A stretch of 64,000 nucleotides of DNA from Actinoplanes sp. N902-109 (GTDB lineage: Bacteria; Actinomycetota; Actinomycetes; Mycobacteriales; Micromonosporaceae), in NCBI RefSeq assembly GCF_000389965.1, contig NC_021191.1, positions 4,093,501 through 4,157,500 on the forward strand, read 5' to 3'. The notes beneath the pieces were generated by a model. The model searched no databases. It saw only the letters and a list, made by a program, of their open reading frames with translations, and had not been told where the DNA came from. A program made the translations under genes and the position numbers. This document shows positions 1 to 7,521 of the stretch, one piece after another (the stretch's first letter is position 1; each line of letters opens with the position of its first letter).

Positions 1-1
1 G

Positions 2-979
2 CCCGACACCATCATCGCGCTGGGTGGCGGCTCGCCCATGGACGCGGCCAAGGTGATGTGGCTGCTGTACGAATACCCGGACGCCGGGTTCGCCGACATG
101 CGGGAGAAGTTCTCCGACATCCGCAAACGCGCGTTCCGGTTCTCCGTACCGGGGAAGCTGGCCCGGCTGGTGTGCATCCCGACCACCTCCGGTACGGGCG
201 CGGAGGTCACCCCGTTCGCGGTGATCACCGACCCGGCCGACGGTCAGAAGTACCCGCTCGCCGACTACGCGCTCACCCCCAGCGTGGCCATCGTGGACCC
301 GGCCCTGACCGCCCAGCTGCCCCCGGCGGTCACCGCGGACAGCGGCTTCGACGCGCTCACCCATGCCACCGAGGCGTACGTGTCGGTGTATGCCAGCGAC
401 TTCACCGACGGGCTGGCCCTGCACGCGATCCGGCTGATCTTCGAGCACCTGGAACGTGCGGTGCGGTCCGGCGGCGCCGACCCGGTGGCCCGGGAGAAGA
501 TGCACAACGCCGGTACGATCGCGGGCCTGGCGTTCGGCAACGCCTTCCTCGGCGTCGTGCACGCGATGGCACACACCCTGGGTGCCCGCTTCCACCTCCC
601 GCACGGGCGCACCAATGCGATCTTGCTGCCGCATGTCATCCGGTACAACGGCACGGTACCCGAAAAGCCGACCGCATGGCCCAAGTACGAGCGGTACACC
701 GCACCCGAGCGCTACCAGGACATCGCCCGGATGCTCGGGCTGCCGGCCGGGACGCCGGAGCAGGCGGTGGAGTCGTACGCGACCGCGGTGGAACGGCTGC
801 GCGAGGCCGTCGGCATCCCGGCGACGCTGCGGGCCGCCGGCGTTCCGGAGGACCAGTTCCGCGCGGCGTTGCCGCAGCAGGCGATGAACGCCTATCTCGA
901 CCAGTGCGCCCCGGCGAACCCGCGGACCCCGATGATCGACGAGATGCAGGCGCTGATGCTGCGCGCCTACGAGGGTTGA
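2..979 (+). CDS. adhE: AdhE aldehyde-alcohol dehydrogenase, C-terminal part (gene cut by window edge)
   Basis: This is the iron-dependent alcohol dehydrogenase half of bifunctional AdhE, which reduces acetyl-CoA through acetaldehyde to ethanol and re-oxidises two NADH. The open frame enters from the left edge with PDTIIALGGGSPMDAAKV, the NAD-binding loop of AdhE. TTSGTGAEVTPFAVITD, the AEAYVS stretch and the histidine-rich metal-binding segment (VVHAMAHTLGARFHLPHG) follow in the normal order. The match is to AdhE rather than to stand-alone iron ADHs. An internal ATG at 38 is not the start; the acetaldehyde dehydrogenase half must lie to the left. The gene converges on the universal stress gene and ends at a strong hairpin. 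Family assignment is secure; whether the upstream half is intact cannot be seen. Confidence 0.92.
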   Translation, partial: PDTIIALGGGSPMDAAKVMWLLYEYPDAGFADMREKFSDIRKRAFRFSVPGKLARLVCIPTTSGTGAEVTPFAVITDPADGQKYPLADYALTPSVAIVDPALTAQLPPAVTADSGFDALTHATEAYVSVYASDFTDGLALHAIRLIFEHLERAVRSGGADPVAREKMHNAGTIAGLAFGNAFLGVVHAMAHTLGARFHLPHGRTNAILLPHVIRYNGTVPEKPTAWPKYERYTAPERYQDIARMLGLPAGTPEQAVESYATAVERLREAVGIPATLRAAGVPEDQFRAALPQQAMNAYLDQCAPANPRTPMIDEMQALMLRAYEG

Positions 980-985
980 GCAGAA

Positions 986-1026
986 AGGCCACCGCCCCCG
1001 CGGGCAACCCGCGGGGGCGGTGGCCT
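986..1026. terminator. Bidirectional hairpin terminator
   Basis: A perfect 19-bp inverted repeat (986-1004 against 1008-1026) with a 3-nt loop lies between the convergent adhE and universal stress genes. There is no long U-tract, as is common in high-GC actinomycetes, but the position and stem strength fit a shared terminator. Confidence 0.85.
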
Positions 1027-1037
1027 GGTACGCGCGG

Positions 1038-1514
1038 TCAGGAGCGCAGGGCCGGCTCGTTCACTGCGTCGGTCTGCGGCACGGGCACCGGTACGACCAC
1101 CACCGGGCAGGCCGCCCGGCGGATGCAGGCCTCGCTGACCGAACCGAGCACGGTGTGGCGCAACCGGCTGTGCCCGTGGCTGCCCAGCACCAGCAGGTCG
1201 GCCCCGCGGCTGGCGGTGGTGAGCGCTGCGGCCGCCTCGCCCTCGACGACCTCCATGGCGATCGGCAGGTGCGAGCCGCGTTCCGCCACGACCCGCTGGA
1301 CCTCGGCCTCCAGCACCTTGCGGGACTCCTGGCGGACCTGCTCCGGATAGCCCGCCGCCATGACCGGTGTGTAGTCGATGCCGTCCCAGGACCACGCGAT
1401 GACGGCCTGCACGGCGCCGCCGCGGGCGTCGGCCTCCGCAGCGGCCCAGCGCAGCGCGCGGCGGCCACCCTCGGACCCGTCGACCCCGACGACGATGAGA
1501 TGGCTGGTGCTCAT
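1038..1514 (-). CDS. Universal stress protein, single UspA domain (158 aa)
   Basis: A single-domain UspA-fold protein, cytoplasmic and probably ATP-binding. The N-terminal strand LIVVGVDGSEGG and the C-terminal nucleotide loop GSHGHSRLRHTVLGS match the G-x2-G-x9-G-S pattern of ATP-binding Usps; it ends with CPVVVVPV. The ATG overlaps the stop of the upstream nitroreductase gene (ATGA), with a GGAGGA ribosome site inside that gene, so the two are translationally coupled. Usps of this type are induced by hypoxia in mycobacteria (for example Rv2623), which fits the island. The exact cellular role is not predictable. Confidence 0.9.
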   Translation of the reverse strand: MSTSHLIVVGVDGSEGGRRALRWAAAEADARGGAVQAVIAWSWDGIDYTPVMAAGYPEQVRQESRKVLEAEVQRVVAERGSHLPIAMEVVEGEAAAALTTASRGADLLVLGSHGHSRLRHTVLGSVSEACIRRAACPVVVVPVPVPQTDAVNEPALRS

Positions 1515-2491
1515 GACTCCTCCCTCGGTTCGTCGATGACGATGACGTCGGCCGGCTCCCGCCGGGGCACCGGCGGTAGCGGTCCCCGCTGCACCGGGTG
1601 ACCCAGCCGCACGGCCAGGAACGGCAGGCCGGTGCCGGCCAGCAGGCCGCTCAGCAGCCGGCGCGGCCAGGACAGCTCGGCAGCCTCGCTCAGCGGTTCG
1701 GTGGCGAGTCCCTCGGCGGTGGCCAGCAGCAGCAACGCCGACAGGGCCTCACCGGCGCGCAGCAGGCTCAGCGGGTCGTCGGTCAGGCCGTAGAGGATCA
1801 CATAGGCCGAACCGCGGTCCACGGCATGCCCGGCGACCAACCCGGCATCGCCCCGCGGTGCGAGGTCCCGCACCGGCACCCGGCGCAGCGCCGGGCGTAC
1901 CGCCACCGAGGCGGGCACCCCGTCGCCCGCCGCGGCCGGCCGCGACGTCCAGCGGATCAGCTCCGCCTGGAACGCCGGGTCCTCGGCTTCGGCGCCCAGC
2001 GCCATCTCCCCGGCGACCGCCAGCACCGGGACGTCGGCGCGCGGCACCAGGTGCAGGTACGCGCCCTCGTGCTCGACGGCCTGCCGTAACCGGGTGATCG
2101 TCGCCTCGGTGACCGGCTGGCTGCCGAACGCCCGCCGGTCGGTGCGCCGGCGCGGGATGGCCGCGGCCATGCACTCCACGGCCGGGCTGGGGGCGCGCAG
2201 TCCGCGCAGCCGCAGCCGGGCCAGCAGCTCCGGGCGGGCGGGGTCGGGCAGCCGCTCCACATCGACGGTGAAACCGGCCGCGCCCAGCGCCATCCGGGCG
2301 TGGTGCAGCGCGGCGCCGCAGCTGATCAGCACGAACCGGTCGTCGGGGTCGGCGACCGGCAGCCGCCGGGAGTAGTCGGCATGCAGCTCCAAGGTGGCGT
2401 CGCTGATGCGCCAGCGCCACGGCTGGGTGTTGAGCACCGACGGCGCCCGCAGCGACGTCAGCGCGGCGGCCTTGAGAACGGGGACGGACAT
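1511..2491 (-). CDS. Acg-family nitroreductase-like protein (326 aa)
   Basis: This belongs to the Acg/Rv2032 family of FMN-binding nitroreductase-fold proteins found in DosR regulons. Diagnostic segments are APSVLNTQPWRW near the N-terminus, FVLISCGAALHHARM, PRRRTDRRAF and the C-terminal EALSALLLLATAEGLATEPLSE. The length of 326 aa equals the family norm (about 330). In Mycobacterium Acg binds FMN but lacks ordinary nitroreductase activity and may sequester flavin, so catalysis should not be assumed. The start at 2491 is chosen because AGGAGG lies just upstream and MSVPVLKAA begins the family homology; the open frame reads on further upstream but without family similarity. Two dormancy boxes lie upstream. 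Two paralogues occur at 16.7 kb and 31.4 kb. Confidence 0.88.
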   Translation of the reverse strand: MSVPVLKAAALTSLRAPSVLNTQPWRWRISDATLELHADYSRRLPVADPDDRFVLISCGAALHHARMALGAAGFTVDVERLPDPARPELLARLRLRGLRAPSPAVECMAAAIPRRRTDRRAFGSQPVTEATITRLRQAVEHEGAYLHLVPRADVPVLAVAGEMALGAEAEDPAFQAELIRWTSRPAAAGDGVPASVAVRPALRRVPVRDLAPRGDAGLVAGHAVDRGSAYVILYGLTDDPLSLLRAGEALSALLLLATAEGLATEPLSEAAELSWPRRLLSGLLAGTGLPFLAVRLGHPVQRGPLPPVPRREPADVIVIDEPREES

Positions 2492-2546
2492 GGGCAACCT
2501 CCTGCCTTCCGTCCCCACGATGCGCCGCCGCCCCGGGCCCGGATCA

Positions 2547-2588
2547 GGGTCGAAGGTCCCGATCCCGGGCAGCCGGGTCCTTCGGCCC
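2547..2588. promoter_or_regulatory. Pair of DosR-like boxes between divergent nitroreductase and gap
   Basis: GGGTCGAAGGTCCC (2547-2560) matches the mycobacterial DosR core GGGACTWWAGTCCC at 11 of 14 positions, and GGGTCCTTCGGCCC (2575-2588) matches at 10 of 14. They lie 28 bp apart, 56 bp upstream of the nitroreductase start and 60 bp upstream of gap, so they could serve both directions. Binding is inferred. Confidence 0.6.
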
Positions 2589-2647
2589 TGCCGGGTGATC
2601 GCCGATGGCGAAAGGCTGGGGACACGACCGAGTGCAGGAGGACGACC

Positions 2648-3664
2648 ATGACGTACCGCATCGCCATCAACGGTTTCGGCCGGATCGGCCGCAACTATCT
2701 GCGCCGGCTGGCCGGGAAGGACATGGCCAACGCCGGTCTGCAGGTGGTCGCGATCAACGACCTGTACGACGCGGCCACGCTGGCGCATCTGCTCGAGTAC
2801 GACTCCACGTTCGGGCGGCTGGAGGCCGGGGTGAGCCACGAGGACGACAAGCTGATCGTGGGCTGGCACTCCATCCCCACCTTCACCGAGCGCAGCCCGG
2901 AGGCGCTGCCGTGGAGCGAGCTGGGCGTGGACCTGGTCATCGAGTCGACCGGCAAGCTGCGCACCCGGGACGACGCCGCGCTGCACCTCAAGGCGGGGGC
3001 GGGCCGGGTGCTGATCTCCGCGCCGGGCAAGGGCGTCGACGCGACGCTGGTGCCCGGGGTGAACGCGGACAGCTACGACCCGGTGCGCCACCAGATCGTG
3101 TCCGCGGCGTCGTGCACCACCAACTGCGTCGCACCCCTGGTCAAGGTGCTGCACCAGGCGTTCACCATCGAGCGCGGCTACCTGACCACCGTGCACGCCT
3201 ACACGAATGACCAGAACGTGCTGGACGCACCGCACAAGGACCCGCGCCGGGCCCGGGCGGCCGGGGTCAACATCATCCCGACCAGCACCGGCGCCGCGAA
3301 GGCGATCGGCCTGGTGCTGCCGGAGCTGGCCGGCCGGCTCGACGGTGTGGCGCTGCGGGTGCCCGTGGTGGACGGCTCGATCAGCGACCTGACCCTGCAG
3401 TTCACCCGCGACGTGACGGCGGCACACATCAACGAGGTGGTCGCGGCGGCCGCGGTGCCGGGTCAGCCCATGCACGGCATCATCCGCTGGTCGGAGGCTC
3501 CGCTGGTCTCCACGGACATCATCGGTGACCCGGCGTCCTGCGTGTTCGACTCGCGGCTGACCCAGGCCGAGGGCAAGCTCGCCAAGGTGTTCGGCTGGTA
3601 CGACAACGAGTGGGGCTACACCAACCGCCTGGTCGACCTCACCCAGCAGATGGCAGGACGGTGA
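2648..3664 (+). CDS. gap: Glyceraldehyde-3-phosphate dehydrogenase (338 aa)
   Basis: A full-length type I GAPDH that oxidises glyceraldehyde-3-phosphate to 1,3-bisphosphoglycerate with NAD. It starts with the Rossmann motif INGFGRIGRN and has the active site SAASCTTNC with catalytic Cys156, the substrate loop TSTGAAKA and the C-terminal WYDNEWGYTNRLVDL. The Asp in VAINDLYD favours NAD over NADP. A clear AGGAGG precedes the ATG. It is the first gene of an apparent operon with a CBS-BON gene (4-bp gap) and a short Usp gene (overlapping). Its place behind DosR-like boxes suggests a hypoxia-inducible isoform separate from the housekeeping glycolytic copy; that second copy is an assumption. Confidence 0.95.
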   Translation: MTYRIAINGFGRIGRNYLRRLAGKDMANAGLQVVAINDLYDAATLAHLLEYDSTFGRLEAGVSHEDDKLIVGWHSIPTFTERSPEALPWSELGVDLVIESTGKLRTRDDAALHLKAGAGRVLISAPGKGVDATLVPGVNADSYDPVRHQIVSAASCTTNCVAPLVKVLHQAFTIERGYLTTVHAYTNDQNVLDAPHKDPRRARAAGVNIIPTSTGAAKAIGLVLPELAGRLDGVALRVPVVDGSISDLTLQFTRDVTAAHINEVVAAAAVPGQPMHGIIRWSEAPLVSTDIIGDPASCVFDSRLTQAEGKLAKVFGWYDNEWGYTNRLVDLTQQMAGR

Positions 3665-3668
3665 CGTC

Positions 3669-4286
3669 ATGCGCGCCAGGGACATCATGTCGAGCCCGGT
3701 CCACACGGTGCTGCAGACCGCGTCGGTGGAGAGCGCCGCACAGCTGATGGCAGCCACGGCGGTGACCGCGCTGCCGGTGGTGGCCGCCACGGGCGGGCTG
3801 GTCGGCATGGTGAGCGAGAGTGACCTGCTGTGGCACCGGGTGCCCGCGGACCCGACCGCGCACCTGCGGCGGTACCCCGACACCGACCCGGTGCACCGGC
3901 CGGGGATGGTGGTCGAGGTGATGTCGCCGTACCCGCTGACCACCACGCCGGAGACCGACGTGGCCGAGGTTGCCGAGACCATGCTGGACCACGACGTGCG
4001 CAGCATGCCGGTGCTCCAGGACGGCGCCCTGGTCGGGATCATCAGCCGGCGCGACATCCTGCGGGCGATGGTACGAAGTGACGACGTGCTCGCCCGTGAG
4101 GTCCAGCACCGCCTCGACGAGTACTCCGACGGCGGGCGCCGCTGGACGGTGACCGTCGACCAGGGCGTCGCCACGGTGCTGGGGGAGTACGTCAACGAGA
4201 CCGAACGTGCCGTCGTGACGGTGCTCGCCCGTACCGTCCCCGGCGTCGCCGCCGTGCAGGCGGACACCAGAGCGGCAACGCCATGA
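3669..4286 (+). CDS. CBS-pair protein with C-terminal BON domain (205 aa)
   Basis: Two tandem CBS domains (about residues 1-60 and 75-130) are followed by a BON-like domain (about 140-200). The repeats show the usual CBS pattern: DIMSSPVHTV ... TALPVVAATGGLVGMVSESDLL, and VMSPYPLTTTPETD ... SMPVLQDGALVGIISRRDIL. CBS pairs bind adenine nucleotides and report energy or redox state; the hypoxia protein Hrp1 (Rv2626c) of Mycobacterium is a two-CBS relative without BON. It starts 4 bp after gap and overlaps the next gene by ATGA, so it is translated in the gap operon. A close paralogue lies at 27.3 kb. Ligand and target are unknown. Confidence 0.88.
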   Translation: MRARDIMSSPVHTVLQTASVESAAQLMAATAVTALPVVAATGGLVGMVSESDLLWHRVPADPTAHLRRYPDTDPVHRPGMVVEVMSPYPLTTTPETDVAEVAETMLDHDVRSMPVLQDGALVGIISRRDILRAMVRSDDVLAREVQHRLDEYSDGGRRWTVTVDQGVATVLGEYVNETERAVVTVLARTVPGVAAVQADTRAATP

Positions 4287-4672
4287 CCACGCTGGCCGGT
4301 GCCCCGGTGGTGGCCGGGGTCGACGGTTCGGCCCGCAGCCTGGCGGCGGTGGAGGCCGCCGCCAGCGAGGCCGCCCTGCGCAACCGGCCGCTGCGGCTGA
4401 TCCACGCGTTCGCCTGGCCGCCGGTGCCCGGTCAGCGGAGGGCGAGCGCGCCGGTGATGACGGGCGGAGAACGCTCCGCCACGTCGGTGCGGGCGCTCGA
4501 GTTCGCTGCGGAAACCGGGCTGCTGGCCGAGTGGTCCGCGCAGGCCCAGCTGGTGGAGGGCGACCGCGGCCACGGCGGGTTCGCCGGCCTGCTGCTCGGC
4601 TCGGTCAGCCAGTATCTGGTCCATCGCGCCGCCTGCCCGCTGGTGGTCGTGCGCGCCGAGCCGACGGCCTGA
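4283..4672 (+). CDS. Short universal stress protein (129 aa), probably internally deleted
   Basis: The protein starts with a normal Usp strand (PVVAGVDGSARSLAAVEAAASEAA) and ends with a normal nucleotide loop (GDRGHGGFAGLLLGSVSQYL, fitting G-x2-G-x9-G-S) and CPLVVVRAE. The middle, about residues 50-90, lacks the usual strand and helix of the family and the total is shorter than the normal 140-150 aa. It looks as if two parts of a tandem Usp were joined by an internal deletion. It may still fold and bind ATP, or it may be decaying. It overlaps the upstream CBS-BON gene by ATGA and closes the gap operon. Confidence 0.75.
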   Translation: MTTLAGAPVVAGVDGSARSLAAVEAAASEAALRNRPLRLIHAFAWPPVPGQRRASAPVMTGGERSATSVRALEFAAETGLLAEWSAQAQLVEGDRGHGGFAGLLLGSVSQYLVHRAACPLVVVRAEPTA

Positions 4673-4797
4673 CCGGCGGCTTACCCCGGAGGCCACCATG
4701 CAGACGTACGTCGATCCGTGCCTGGGACCCGCCGCTGCCCTGCCCCCGATGCCGTGGCCGGCTCCGCACGCCACCCCGCAGCGGCACCACCCCCCGG

Positions 4798-5674
4798 TCA
4801 GACCTGGTCGTGACGGCGGATCGCCCGGAAGAGCGCCACGGTCTCCGGTGCCGGTTCCACCCTCAGCTCCCGGTTGAGCGTGCGCACGCAGGAGCGGAAC
4901 TGCAGCAGCGCGAGGTGCGGCAACCCCCGCCGGCTGTGACAGCGCATCAGCAGCCGGTGCGCGTGCTCCCGGCACGGGTCCTCGGCCAGCAGTCGTTGCG
5001 CGAGATCGGCCGCGCGGGCGCAGCGACCGGCGTCCAGGTGCAGCTGGGCCAGCCGGTCGAGGGCGTCCAGGTGCTGCAGCCGCAGCCGTTCACGCCGGGG
5101 CGCGGCCCACTCCTCGTACGGGCCGTCCACCACGAACTCGCCGCGATAGCGGCCGAGCAGGTCCTCGTACGCCGCGACGGCGGCCTCGGTGTGCCCGGCG
5201 CGCTCCTCGGTGCGGGCCTGGGCCGCCCGCTCCTCGAAGTGGTCCACGTCCACCCACAGCGAAACCGCGGGATGCAGCCCCCAGACGCCGCCGGTCGGCC
5301 TTGCTGAGCGGTGCCACGAGCAGCCGCGCAGCCGGGGCGAGCAGACCACCCGGGCCGCTCGCCGGCAGGTCGTGGGCGGCCCGAGCGCGGCGCGGGCGGC
5401 CCGGATTGCCGCCGGGCCGGAACAGCCCGGCCGCCAGGGCGAGGGAGCGCAGCAGCCCGCCCGGATCGGCGTCCTCCGGGCAGAGCCGCAGCCACAGCGG
5501 GCTGCGGCCGGCGACCGCGAGCGCGCTCACGGCGCCTTCCCCGGCGATGTCTCCGGCGGGCAGCTCGAAAACGGTGAGCGGGTGCCCGGCGATGTCGTCG
5601 AACACGTCGTCGGTGACCCCGGGGAGCGGGGCGAGGGCGTCCGCGAGGTACGGGTGGATCGGGGACGTGGCCAT
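4798..5674 (-). pseudogene. Remnant of a BTAD-type transcriptional regulator (internal deletion and frameshift)
   Basis: The 3' part encodes a bacterial transcriptional activation (BTAD) domain: VDVDHFEERAAQARTEERAG, YRGEFVVDGPYEEWA, LLAEDPCREHAHRLLMRCH and the end RVEPAPETVALFRAIRRH. The 5' part, in another frame, gives a plausible start MATSPIHPYLADALAPLPGV and the segment LWLRLCPEDADPGGLL, typical of the N-terminus of long (usually over 800 aa) actinomycete regulators. The central ATPase-like region and winged helix are missing and the two parts are joined out of frame near 5290. A DosR-like box lies 79 bp upstream of the old start. An apparently intact paralogue enters at the right edge of the window. 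Sequencing error could explain the frameshift but not the missing centre. Confidence 0.65.
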
Positions 5675-5752
5675 GCGGTCGTGGCTCCTTCCCGCCGGTA
5701 CGGGTGGTGGGCGTCACCACCCAGCGGACCGGAGCGGGCCACCAGATCGGCA

Positions 5753-5766
5753 GGGCCGAAGGCCCC
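5753..5766. promoter_or_regulatory. DosR-like box upstream of the BTAD remnant
   Basis: GGGCCGAAGGCCCC matches the DosR core at 10 of 14 positions and lies 79 bp upstream of the remnant gene start at 5674. It also forms part of a small hairpin, so chance similarity is possible. Confidence 0.4.
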
Positions 5767-5794
5767 TTCGGCGGATGAGTGAGGACGGCGGCTG

Positions 5795-6475
5795 TCAGAG
5801 CCGGGCCGGCGGGAGCTCGGCTGGCGGGAGCTGGGCCGGCGGGAGCTGGGCCGGCACCCAGCAGCCGGGCCCGGCGCCCAGCGCCACCGTGCGGGCATCC
5901 CGGTCGATCGCGCGCAGGGCGTGCTCATCGAGCTGGTGATCGGCCCGCATCCGGTTGACGAGTACCCGCACCGGGTCGCAGCCCGGGGCCGGTGCCCGCA
6001 GCCCCAGCGCGGTGGGACCGGTCCCGGCCCGGGCGGCGGCGACGGCCGCCGTCGCGGCACAGGTGCTGGTCTCCACATCGGCACCGTCGAGGCTGAGCAG
6101 CGGCACGAACGCCGTCCGCCGGCTGCCGGTGACCGGGCTGCCGGGCAGCACCAGGATCAGCTCGTGCGGGCCGACCGGTGCGCACACCGCGTGCACAAGC
6201 CGCTCGCCATCGGGAACTGCCACCCGGGCCGGCGCGTCCGTCACCGTGACGTCCGTGCCGAACAGCTGGGCGGCAGCAGCGGCGGCCCGGCGCGCCCCGG
6301 CATCCGCGACCACCAGGACGTCACCGGGACCGAGCGCGGTCAGCAGGCTCACCGCCGCCACCTCGTCGACCGGTGCCGTGCCCGCCACCCAGCGCTCCCC
6401 GAGGTGCCGCACCAGCAGGGACCGGTGCAGCAGTTCGGTGCGCTGAGGGGCACGCAGGGTGCAAGTCGCCGGCAC
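5795..6475 (-). CDS. Unrecognised protein with C-terminal pentapeptide repeat (226 aa)
   Basis: I do not recognise this family. The start is taken at the GTG at 6475 because GGAGGGAGG lies just upstream; an ATG at 6499 is the alternative. The body is Ala/Val-rich and looks like an alpha/beta cytoplasmic fold, with VDEVAAVSLLTALGPGDVLVVADAG and a conserved-looking VRVLVNRMRADHQLDEHALRAIDRDA near the C-terminus. There is no signal peptide or membrane segment. The last 20 residues are a Pro-Ala-x-Leu-Pro tandem repeat, encoded by 15-bp DNA repeats at about 5815-5870. The upstream space holds a DosR-like box matching 11 of 14, so it may be a new member of the hypoxia regulon. Confidence 0.65.
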   Translation of the reverse strand: MPATCTLRAPQRTELLHRSLLVRHLGERWVAGTAPVDEVAAVSLLTALGPGDVLVVADAGARRAAAAAAQLFGTDVTVTDAPARVAVPDGERLVHAVCAPVGPHELILVLPGSPVTGSRRTAFVPLLSLDGADVETSTCAATAAVAAARAGTGPTALGLRAPAPGCDPVRVLVNRMRADHQLDEHALRAIDRDARTVALGAGPGCWVPAQLPPAQLPPAELPPARL

Positions 6476-6532
6476 AGCAGCCTCCCTCCGGTCTCGCATC
6501 TCGAGCCTGACCCGGCCCGCCGGCCGTGCCCA

Positions 6533-6574
6533 GGGTCCAACGTCCCGCATCGGCCCGCCCGGGTCTTCCGGTCC
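6533..6574. promoter_or_regulatory. DosR-like boxes between the unknown gene and cheB
   Basis: GGGTCCAACGTCCC at 6533-6546 matches the DosR core at 11 of 14 positions. A weaker GGGTCTTCCGGTCC at 6561-6574 matches at 9 of 14, 28 bp further, the same spacing as the pair in front of gap. The site is 58 bp upstream of the unknown gene (6475) and 61 bp upstream of cheB (6607), so it may act on both. Confidence 0.5.
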
Positions 6575-6606
6575 TGCCGGCGGTGGCTTGCCGGACCGAC
6601 AATGGG

Positions 6607-7443
6607 GTGGTGGCGGACATCCTGACCGGCACCCCGCGGTGGCCGTTCCCCGTCGTGGCTCTGGCCTTCTCGGCGGGTGGGCTGGACGCGCTGGTGCGCA
6701 TCCTGGCGGCGCTGCCGGTGCCGTTCCCCGGGGCGGTTGTGGTGCTGCGCCACCACGCACCGCAATCCCCCGACGTGCTGGCCCCGCTGCTGACCGCAGG
6801 CACGGGCATGCCGGTGGGAGCGGCCCGGGACGGCGAGAAGCTGCGGGCCGGGCGCGGGTACGTCGCACCGGCCGGCTTCCACACCCTGATCACCCCGGCC
6901 GGGCAGTTCGCGTTGCTGGTGTCGGGGGAGCGGCCGCCCTACCGGCCGTCCGCGGATCTGCTGCTGACCAGCCTCGCGCTCAGCGCCGGCCGCCGGGCGG
7001 TCGCGGTGGTGCTGAGTGGCTACGGCAGCGACGGGGCGGTCGGGGCCTCGGCCGTGCACCGCTTCGGCGGCGTGGTGATCGCGAGCAACCGGGACACCTC
7101 GAGCGTGTACGCCATGCCGGCCGCGACCATCGCGCGCGACCACACCACCGATCACGTGCTCGCCGTCGAGGACATCGCCGCCGCCCTCGCGCGGGTGACC
7201 GCCGCGACGGCTGAGTCAGGCGGCGAGGCGGTGCAGGGCCTCGTACACCAGGAAGGCCGGCCAGACGAGGGCCTTGAGCACGCCGACCACGCCGGGCCAG
7301 AAGCTGTCGGCCGCCCGGATGTAGTACACGAGAGCCCCGATCAGCCCGAGTCCGTAGACGGCGTTGCCGCCGTGGCTCATCGGCGTGATCGCGCGTCGTT
7401 CCCGGTCGTTCATGATCCGTCTCCCCGGCTCGAAACACCCTGA
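6607..7443 (+). CDS. CheB-type protein-glutamate methylesterase domain
   Basis: Residues 1 to about 200 form a stand-alone CheB methylesterase domain: ALAFSAGGLDAL holds the Ser nucleophile region, VVLRHHAPQSPDVLAPLL the His, and VVLSGYGSDGAVG the Asp of the triad. There is no receiver domain and no CheR or receptor nearby. Stand-alone CheB proteins in actinomycetes are not tied to chemotaxis and their substrate is unknown. GTG codons at 6607 and 6610 are the likely starts; no strong ribosome site is seen. After about 7214 the frame continues for roughly 75 codons of charged, low-similarity sequence that runs antisense to the small gene at 7216-7413. The natural C-terminus has probably been lost and replaced by read-through. 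Confidence 0.72.
   Translation: MVADILTGTPRWPFPVVALAFSAGGLDALVRILAALPVPFPGAVVVLRHHAPQSPDVLAPLLTAGTGMPVGAARDGEKLRAGRGYVAPAGFHTLITPAGQFALLVSGERPPYRPSADLLLTSLALSAGRRAVAVVLSGYGSDGAVGASAVHRFGGVVIASNRDTSSVYAMPAATIARDHTTDHVLAVEDIAAALARVTAATAESGGEAVQGLVHQEGRPDEGLEHADHAGPEAVGRPDVVHESPDQPESVDGVAAVAHRRDRASFPVVHDPSPRLETP
7216..7413 (-). CDS. Small conserved membrane protein (65 aa)
   Basis: A 65-residue protein with about two hydrophobic segments: NAVYGLGLIGALVYYI and VGVLKALVWPAFLVYEAL. The pattern of HGGNAVYGLGLIGA followed by a tryptophan-rich segment and WPAFLVYEALH looks like a small membrane protein that recurs in actinomycetes; that memory is general, not a database result. The whole gene is antisense to the 3' tail of the cheB frame. 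Between the two readings this one looks like the real protein because its residue pattern is membrane-like and well formed, while the opposing tail is not. Function unknown. Confidence 0.7.
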   Translation of the reverse strand: MNDRERRAITPMSHGGNAVYGLGLIGALVYYIRAADSFWPGVVGVLKALVWPAFLVYEALHRLAA

Positions 7444-7521
7444 CCCACCATCGTGGACGTAGCAGTTGGTCGGCCACCAGGGCCGGACGGCACTGACCGC
7501 CGACCCCGGTGACCACGGTGC

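Noticed and set aside
4698..4877. Small plus-strand frame starting MQTYVDPCLGPAAALPP behind CCGGAGG
   Set aside because: It runs antisense into the BTAD remnant, is Pro-rich with the composition of out-of-frame high-GC DNA, and has no recognisable pattern.
1511..4975. A 1154-codon minus-strand open frame spanning the nitroreductase, gap and CBS genes
   Set aside because: Only the part from 2491 down has family similarity; the rest is antisense to clear genes and is a GC-bias artefact.
7480..7493. Extra DosR-like box GGGCCGGACGGCAC before the small membrane gene
   Set aside because: Only 8 of 14 positions match, within what GC-rich DNA gives by chance.
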